Virus record (IMG/VR): IMGVR_UViG_3300008113_006865
Coordinates: 1 to 53,872 of that record
Strand: one strand, 5' to 3'
Origin: a virus
Length of the DNA stretch: 53,872 nucleotides
Positions 53,729 through 53,872 of the stretch are shown here, in pieces (positions within the stretch are counted from its first letter, which is position 1; every line of letters starts with the position of its first letter). A model generated the notes under the pieces. The model was given only the letters and a program-made list of their open reading frames with translations, was not told the DNA's origin and searched no databases. The position numbers and the translations under genes were made by a program.

Positions 53729-53872
53729 TTACGGCCGCTTTGATAGCATCTTCTGCTAATATACTACAATGTATCTTCACTGGTGGTAATGCTAGTTCTT
53801 CAGCAATCTCAATGTTTTTAATTGCTCCAGCTTCGTCAAGTGTTTTGCCCTTGACCCACTCTGTAACAAGCG
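53700..53872 (-). CDS. iscU: IscU Fe-S scaffold, C-terminal part (runs off window)
   Basis: The partial frame (57 codons to stop) reads LVTEWVKGKTLDEAGAIKNI, then ...ALPPVKIHCSILAEDAIKAA, the C-terminal third of IscU with its third cluster Cys (KIHCSILAEDA). The remaining Cys lie beyond the window. It overlaps iscA by 29 bp, so a phage iscU-iscA operon exists. Confidence 0.93.
   Translation of the reverse strand, partial: LVTEWVKGKTLDEAGAIKNIEIAEELALPPVKIHCSILAEDAIKAAVNDYRNRHSK

Noticed and set aside
1-53872. Possibility that the window is a bacterial chromosome segment
   Set aside because: Many genes are cellular (dnaK, ahpCD, curli, isc, cyclase), but rIIA/rIIB, PAAR, T4-style late promoters, lone bS21, DexA-like exonuclease and dense tiny overlapping genes without housekeeping operons favour a large phage. 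No capsid, terminase or polymerase gene is in view, so this remains an inference.
1-53872. Integrase, transposase or attachment sites
   Set aside because: None seen; no inverted-repeat-bounded element and no duplicated target sites were found, which is consistent with a lytic phage.

Overview
The window looks like a stretch of a large T4-like (myovirus-type) bacteriophage genome rather than a bacterial chromosome. Phage hallmarks are adjacent rIIB and rIIA homologues, a PAAR spike-tip protein, a class Ia ribonucleotide reductase small subunit beside a glutaredoxin, a DEDD exonuclease next to a MazG-like protein, a phage-style bS21, many short overlapping genes, and two promoter classes: near-consensus sigma-70 promoters with exactly 17-bp spacers (all on the minus strand) and T4-late-like elements with a TAAATA core. 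The DNA is AT-rich. A Tim44-domain protein of a type I associate with Betaproteobacteria, a tmRNA tag ending in ERFELAA, and a pqqA-like gene together suggest a freshwater or marine betaproteobacterial host, plausibly a methylotroph; this is inference.

Layout. 1-1,913: two short ORFs, three ~100-bp tandem promoter repeats, and two unknown genes. 1,941-12,901: an accessory island of tailoring enzymes: methyltransferases (one broken), five Fe/2OG-type oxygenases, a cytochrome P450, two cupin-like proteins, an SDR, a split PP-loop ATPase, two radical SAM enzymes and a possible acetyltransferase. 12,919-12,990: a 23-codon gene matching the PQQ precursor peptide PqqA, followed by AhpD and AhpC upstream of it on the same strand. 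14,322-21,761: SGNH hydrolase, HNH nuclease, ParB-like protein, rIIB, rIIA and an AAA ATPase. 21,888-22,509: a circularly permuted (two-piece) tmRNA gene, a 22-aa membrane peptide and a cold-shock protein. 22,615-24,589 (plus strand): small membrane proteins and a fatty-acid desaturase.

24,576-32,163 (minus): a D-Ala-D-Ala endopeptidase, a CHASE2-cyclase, a HAD phosphatase, a class I amidotransferase-like protein, a GT4 glycosyltransferase, an LpxH-like phosphoesterase and small proteins. 32,165-37,663: a curli-like locus with two curlin-repeat proteins, a FecR-domain protein, CsgG and CsgF. 37,782-43,295: an unknown 515-aa protein, a ferredoxin-dependent bilin reductase with heme oxygenase, ClpS, Hsp20 and DnaK. 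43,387-48,715: MazG-like, exonuclease, bS21, a large membrane/coiled-coil protein, lipoproteins and a SleB-type cell-wall hydrolase. 49,029-53,872: histone H1-like protein, PAAR, glutaredoxin, NrdB, Tim44-like, class II aldolase, IscA and the 3' end of IscU.

Taken together the phage appears to carry genes for host takeover (rII, early promoters), nucleotide supply (NrdB, Grx, MazG), proteostasis (DnaK, Hsp20, ClpS, tmRNA), Fe-S and redox maintenance (IscU, IscA, AhpC/D), heme breakdown to bilin, envelope remodelling (desaturase, GT4/LpxH-like, endopeptidase) and an outer-membrane curli-type export channel with its own substrates. The most unexpected items are the PqqA-like peptide gene beside the oxygenase-rich island, the curli locus with subunit-like genes, and the permuted tmRNA with a 28-residue tag.
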